A stretch of 9,862 nt of DNA from positions 1-9,862 of the forward strand of contig JAUWTY010000025.1 of assembly GCA_030614485.1 (NCBI GenBank), in the 5' to 3' direction. Below, in pieces: positions 6,565-9,862 of this stretch (position 1 is its first letter; every line of letters starts with the position of its first letter). The notes under the pieces are model-generated. The model had not been told where the DNA came from. It saw only the letters and a program-made list of their open reading frames with translations, and did no database searches. A program made the translations under genes and the position numbers. This DNA is from Methanosarcinales archaeon. GTDB taxonomy: Archaea > Halobacteriota > Methanosarcinia > Methanosarcinales > Methanocomedenaceae.

Positions 6565-7719
6565 TTACTTAAAAGCAAATTCTGATTCCCGTTCAATCTG
6601 TTTTAATAGTTCACCCGCTTTTGCTTTAGAACCAATATCGTACTTGGAATTCAGGAAATCTACCTGTTCCCTGAGTGTGCCGATTTTCTGTGCGGCCATA
6701 ATTCTGTTGATTTTACCTTTGCCGAACTCTTTTTTGAAGTCTTTCATTTCTTTGATTATGTCCTCGAATGGGTCATATTCTTTTTTGGCGGCCGGTTTAT
6801 CTTCCTTCTTCTTTTCTGTGATATAGACGAATGTGCCGTCATGTGCAACTTCTCTTTTCACATTGAAGGCATGGAGTGCAAATTCATAGACCGGGAATAT
6901 AGCCATAATCAGTATTAAATTAGGTAAAACAAAGAAATATCCTGTAGTTAAAGCGAAATACATCAATTGTGATTTATATTCATCAATAAACAGTGGGAGA
7001 GAGATATCATATGTGATACTACTACCAGTCATTACAAAATACATTAAAAATCCTACTAGTATGTAAATCAATGAAATCAATATCGAACTTTTCAGCACTT
7101 TTATGAAGCGTTTTTCAATGGAAAATGACAGGTCATTAATAATGGGAGTCAGTAACCGCACCCATGCTGTTGGTATGAAGGCCCAGAGTACGACCAGTAT
7201 TAAGAACATATCAGGTTTTGAGTTAACGAAATCCAAACCCAGGAGTACAATGGGAAAGAACATGACTGCCAGTCCCATTGAACCGAATATGATGGCGTTC
7301 TTTCTTCCATCTACTAGTGCTACTAAAACAGTAATAGTGTTTGCAACTGCAAACAAGGTTATGGGTACGAAATCGGTATTGAATATCTTGAAATATGGAG
7401 TATTTTCAGGAAATTTCAACTCAAGGTGTAAGTATGAACCCGTATATGCTGCACCTATAATCCAGAAGACAGTGAAACCTATTATGAGGTAAATAATACT
7501 CTTTATTGTATTATCTTTAACGATATGCACATTGGAAACACTAAGCGCTGCAGCGATTAATAATGCTAAAAAAATAATTGACTTATATGATGCTATCGGG
7601 TTGGATGCAATGACAATATAAGGCACTACCAGACCTAGAAACGCAACAATTCCGACAACTACAGAAGGAATTGAGCCATGTATTATCTGTTTTTCATTAA
7701 CTGAATCTACGTTATTCAA
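6565..7719 (-). CDS. Unrecognised eight-helix membrane protein with charged cytoplasmic tail
   Basis: I do not recognise this 384-residue protein. Eight hydrophobic segments are visible near residues 18-38, 46-64, 73-92, 116-136, 142-162, 170-190, 210-230 and 254-277. There is no cleavable signal sequence and there are few charged residues inside the helices. After a short link, residues 302-384 are highly charged: a Lys/Glu-rich stretch (EKKKEDKPAAKKE), then regions likely to be helical or coiled coil around 318-333 and 345-378. By helix count and positive charge this tail should be cytoplasmic, where it could meet the MoxR and VWA products encoded next. The start is TTG: an in-frame TGA lies four codons upstream, GAGG lies seven bases ahead, and the next in-frame Met is far inside the protein near residue 148. 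Transporter, receptor or client roles are all open. Confidence 0.75.
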   Translation of the reverse strand: MNNVDSVNEKQIIHGSIPSVVVGIVAFLGLVVPYIVIASNPIASYKSIIFLALLIAAALSVSNVHIVKDNTIKSIIYLIIGFTVFWIIGAAYTGSYLHLELKFPENTPYFKIFNTDFVPITLFAVANTITVLVALVDGRKNAIIFGSMGLAVMFFPIVLLGLDFVNSKPDMFLILVVLWAFIPTAWVRLLTPIINDLSFSIEKRFIKVLKSSILISLIYILVGFLMYFVMTGSSITYDISLPLFIDEYKSQLMYFALTTGYFFVLPNLILIMAIFPVYEFALHAFNVKREVAHDGTFVYITEKKKEDKPAAKKEYDPFEDIIKEMKDFKKEFGKGKINRIMAAQKIGTLREQVDFLNSKYDIGSKAKAGELLKQIERESEFAFK

Positions 7720-7726
7720 AATAATT

Positions 7727-7730
7727 CCTC
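7727..7730 (-). promoter_or_regulatory. Ribosome binding site fixing the membrane-protein TTG start
   Basis: GAGG on the minus strand lies seven bases before TTG at 7719-7717. The in-frame stop TGA overlaps it, so no earlier start is possible. Confidence 0.6.
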
Positions 7731-7790
7731 AATCAATATTAATATAGTTAAACATAAGAATTACAATCTGCATCCATTTTAATACGATAA

Positions 7791-7828
7791 ATTAGTAATT
7801 ATATGATATATTAGTAATTCTGTTATAT
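7791..7828. repeat. Tandem 19-bp direct repeat in the divergent control region
   Basis: Two adjacent 19-bp units, 7791-7809 and 7810-7828, agree at 16 of 19 positions. Both begin with the identical ATTAGTAATT and end with ATAT after a variable centre. The repeat lies in the 238-bp AT-rich region between the membrane-protein operon and the thermosome gene, about 70 bp upstream of the thermosome TATA box. It could be a paired binding site for a regulator of either gene. No known operator is recognised, and low-complexity AT sequence makes chance duplication possible. Confidence 0.5.
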
Positions 7829-7889
7829 ATCTTTTATTGCGTTAAAATATATTTATTTCGATGTATCGTTCAGGTTGTTGCTTATTCCG

Positions 7890-7907
7890 AACAAAAGGTA
7901 TATATAG
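7890..7907 (+). promoter_or_regulatory. Thermosome promoter (BRE plus TATA box)
   Basis: AACAAAAGG followed by TATATATAG (core 7899-7906) is a good archaeal BRE/TATA arrangement. Transcription should start about 25 bp downstream, near 7926-7931, giving a leader of roughly 30 bases that contains the AGGAGG site. A second AT-rich element at 7844-7855 (AAAATATATTTA) is nearly symmetrical and could serve either direction. Confidence 0.65.
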
Positions 7908-7940
7908 AACCACAAACACTCAATAGCACCGAAATTTAAT

Positions 7941-7946
7941 AGGAGG
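7941..7946 (+). promoter_or_regulatory. Shine-Dalgarno site of the thermosome gene
   Basis: AGGAGG, the strongest ribosome site in the window, is followed by eleven bases and then the ATG at 7958. The spacing is slightly long, but the match suits a highly expressed chaperonin. Confidence 0.7.
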
Positions 7947-7957
7947 CTATCAATTTT

Positions 7958-9625
7958 ATGGCAGGACAATTAGGTGGACAGCCAATATTCATATTGCGTG
8001 AAGGAACAGAACGCTCAAAGGGCAGAGAAGCCCAAAGTAACAATATCATGGCAGCTAAAGCAGTAGCTAATGCTGTGAGAACTACACTGGGACCAAAAGG
8101 AATGGACAAGATGCTTGTAGACGGCCTGGGAGATGTAGTGATTACCAATGATGGTGTTACTATACTCAGGGAAATGGATATCGAGCATCCCGCAGCCAAG
8201 ATGGTTGTAGAAGTAGCCAAGACCCAGGATGACGAAGTGGGCGATGGGACCACAACTGCAGCAGTGCTTGCAGGAGAATTGTTGAAGGTAGCAGAAGATT
8301 TGCTGGAACAGGATGTGCATTCCACCATCATTGCCAGCGGTTACAGGATGGCTGCAGATAAGACAGCAGAGATACTCAAGACAATCGTGATAAATGTTGA
8401 TGAGAACGACGATGAAACATTGCTGAAGATCTCGAACACTGCAATTACAGGCAAAGGTGCCGAAAGCTCAAAGGACAAGCTTTCAAAACTGATTGTTACA
8501 GCTGTAAAATCTGTTGTTGAAGAAGAGGGCGGCAAGAAAGTGGTTGACATTGACAATATCAAAATGGAAAAAAAGGTCGGTGCCAGCGTTGAAGAATCTG
8601 AACTCATTGAGGGTATGGTCATTGACAAAGAACGTGTCCATCCCAACATGCCAAAACAGGTAAAGGACGCTAAGATAGCATTAATAAGTGAACCTGTGGA
8701 GTTCAAGAAGACTGAAGTTGATGCCGAGATCAGTATTACATCCCCTGACCAGTTGCAGCAGTTCCTGGACCAGGAAGAGAAGATGCTAAAGGAAATGGTT
8801 GACAAGATAATCAATAGCGGTGCTAATGTTGTAGTGTGCCAGAAGGGCATTGACGATATGGCGCAGCATTATCTGGCAAAGGCCGGTATTATGGCAGTCA
8901 GGCGTGTCAAGAAAAGCGACATGGAAAAATTATCCCGCGCATCCGGTGCCAGTGTTGTCACCAATGTTGATGAGATTTCCGAGTCAGACCTGGGACATGC
9001 TGCCTTAGCTGAAGAAAAGAAGATCGGCGGAGACCACATGATCTATATTACAGGCTGCAAGAACCCGAAAGCGGTAAGCATCATTATCCGCGGCGGTACA
9101 GAGCATGTGGTTGATAGTATTGAGCGTGCAATGGAAGATGCATTACGTGTAGTTGGTGTTACCATAGAGGATGAGAAAGTGGTGGCCGGCGGAGGCAGTC
9201 CTGAGATTGAACTTTCATTGAGGCTCAGGGAATATGCAGCTACATTGAAAGGAAGGGAACAGCTGGCTGTGAGCAAATTCGCTGACGCACTTGAAGTAAT
9301 CCCAAGGACCCTTGCCGAGAATGCAGGACTGGACCCCATCGATATGCTGGTGGAACTAAGGTCACAGCATGAGAAAGGCAATAAGAACGCTGGTCTTGAT
9401 GTATATACAGGTGATGTGATCGATATGCAAGCCAACGGTGTTGTTGAACCCCTGAGAGTAAAGACCCAGGCAATTAACAGCGCTACTGAATCCGCAGTCA
9501 TGATTTTGAGGATTGATGATGTCATTGCATCCGTTGGCGGCGGTCCAGGCGATATGCCCCCTGAGATGATGGGCGGCGGCGGCGGTATGCCACCTGGTAT
9601 GGGCGGAATGCCCCCAATGATGTAA
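7958..9625 (+). CDS. ths: Thermosome subunit (group II chaperonin)
   Basis: The 555-residue protein is a complete TCP-1/Hsp60 group II subunit, which forms double-ring cytosolic chambers that fold proteins with ATP and a built-in lid. Visible marks are GPKGMDKML (45-53), NDGVTIL (64-70), the catalytic loop GDGTTTA (95-101, D96), a lid/apical region in the middle third, and VAGGG near residues 409-413, which begins the distal equatorial part. The tail is Gly-Met-rich ([11 protein letters not shown] at the end), as in thermosomes of methanogens, and projects into the cavity. The start is fixed by AGGAGG and by the family's usual MAGQ-like N-terminus. Alpha or beta type cannot be assigned from this one copy. 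It is transcribed alone from a strong TATA promoter and ends at a hairpin terminator. Heat induction is likely from family knowledge, not shown by a recognised operator. Confidence 0.97.
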   Translation: MAGQLGGQPIFILREGTERSKGREAQSNNIMAAKAVANAVRTTLGPKGMDKMLVDGLGDVVITNDGVTILREMDIEHPAAKMVVEVAKTQDDEVGDGTTTAAVLAGELLKVAEDLLEQDVHSTIIASGYRMAADKTAEILKTIVINVDENDDETLLKISNTAITGKGAESSKDKLSKLIVTAVKSVVEEEGGKKVVDIDNIKMEKKVGASVEESELIEGMVIDKERVHPNMPKQVKDAKIALISEPVEFKKTEVDAEISITSPDQLQQFLDQEEKMLKEMVDKIINSGANVVVCQKGIDDMAQHYLAKAGIMAVRRVKKSDMEKLSRASGASVVTNVDEISESDLGHAALAEEKKIGGDHMIYITGCKNPKAVSIIIRGGTEHVVDSIERAMEDALRVVGVTIEDEKVVAGGGSPEIELSLRLREYAATLKGREQLAVSKFADALEVIPRTLAENAGLDPIDMLVELRSQHEKGNKNAGLDVYTGDVIDMQANGVVEPLRVKTQAINSATESAVMILRIDDVIASVGGGPGDMPPEMMGGGGGMPPGMGGMPPMM

Positions 9626-9644
9626 GAACAAATATACAGTAAAG

Positions 9645-9679
9645 CGTACCCCTGTAGGGTACGTTCAATTTCTTTTTTT
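9645..9679 (+). terminator. Hairpin plus T-tract after the thermosome gene
   Basis: A perfect seven-base-pair stem, CGTACCC (9645-9651) with GGGTACG (9657-9663), closes a five-base CTGTA loop and can extend by one G-U pair. It is followed by a T-rich stretch with seven T in a row at 9673-9679. This looks like an intrinsic terminator located 20 bases after the stop codon. Confidence 0.75.
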
Positions 9680-9712
9680 ACTACATTTTTGTCCCTTTGT
9701 TTAACACTCTTG

Positions 9713-9803
9713 TTCAGTAATCTTTTCCATTAATTTATTCCATTATTCTTTTTCAGTAACTTTGATTATTATCCGTATTTAGTAACCCAGTTAATTATTC
9801 AAG
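9713..9803. repeat. AT-rich tail with weak 13-bp periodicity
   Basis: Written in rows of 13, the stretch gives seven units such as TTCAGTAATCTTT, TCCATTATTCTTT, TTCAGTAACTTTG and TTTAGTAACCCAG. In all seven, position 4 is A, position 6 is T and position 7 is A; position 5 is G or T. A less regular match continues upstream at 9687-9712. The remaining sequence to the window end is AT-rich with no gene visible. The period may be a decayed tandem repeat or an accident of composition. Confidence 0.3.
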
Positions 9804-9862
9804 CATGGTACCAATTTTTGCGTTTTTATTCATTATCGGTAATTTTATGATGTAACAATTAC

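Noticed and set aside
7868..7892. GTTC...GAAC inverted repeat in the thermosome promoter as a heat-shock operator
   Set aside because: Only four bases pair across a 17-base gap, and the flanks do not extend the match. It is too weak to list.
8341..9525. Long open frames on the strand opposite the thermosome gene (8341-8850 and 9043-9525)
   Set aside because: They are Ser/Thr/Ile-rich translations mirroring the codon use of the chaperonin, have no ribosome site or recognisable motif, and overlap a certain gene completely.
9713..9803. CRISPR array
   Set aside because: Units are 13 bp, degenerate and directly abutting, with no unique spacers and no cas genes in the window.

Overview
The window looks like a chromosomal segment of a euryarchaeon, most likely of the Methanosarcina/ANME-2 lineage (lineage is inference). 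Archaeal signs are a group II chaperonin (thermosome) with a Gly-Met-rich tail, a Tsr3-type rRNA modification enzyme, a RAD55/KaiC-like ATPase, TATA-box promoters, and Shine-Dalgarno sites matching the archaeal 16S tail. There are nine protein genes, no RNA gene, no insertion sequence and no CRISPR array.

Layout: (1) 33-959 (minus) is a UDP-glucuronate decarboxylase for nucleotide-sugar synthesis. (2) Divergent from it, 1062-1580 (plus) is Tsr3. (3) 1635-2399 and 2472-4178 (both minus) are a RAD55-like protein with a degraded P-loop and, upstream of it, a site-2-type intramembrane metalloprotease with two PDZ domains. (4) Divergent from the protease, 4275-4604 (plus) is CutA. (5) 4659-7719 (minus) is a probable three-gene operon, transcribed in the order eight-helix membrane protein, MoxR-type AAA+ ATPase, VWA-domain protein. 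(6) Divergent from that operon across a 238-bp AT-rich region, 7958-9625 (plus) is the thermosome subunit, followed by a hairpin terminator and an AT-rich tail with weak 13-bp periodicity.

Most genes are recognisable housekeeping or stress-response families. The least explained part is the membrane protein-MoxR-VWA trio. MoxR/VWA pairs usually remodel or metallate a client, but here the VWA metal site is incomplete and the partner is an unrecognised membrane protein with a charged cytoplasmic tail. The trio shares its control region with a chaperonin, and that region carries a 19-bp tandem repeat. Other points of interest are a sharp change of codon and strand composition inside the UDP-glucuronate decarboxylase gene, TTG start codons on both large membrane proteins, and a RecA-fold protein that appears unable to bind ATP in the usual way.
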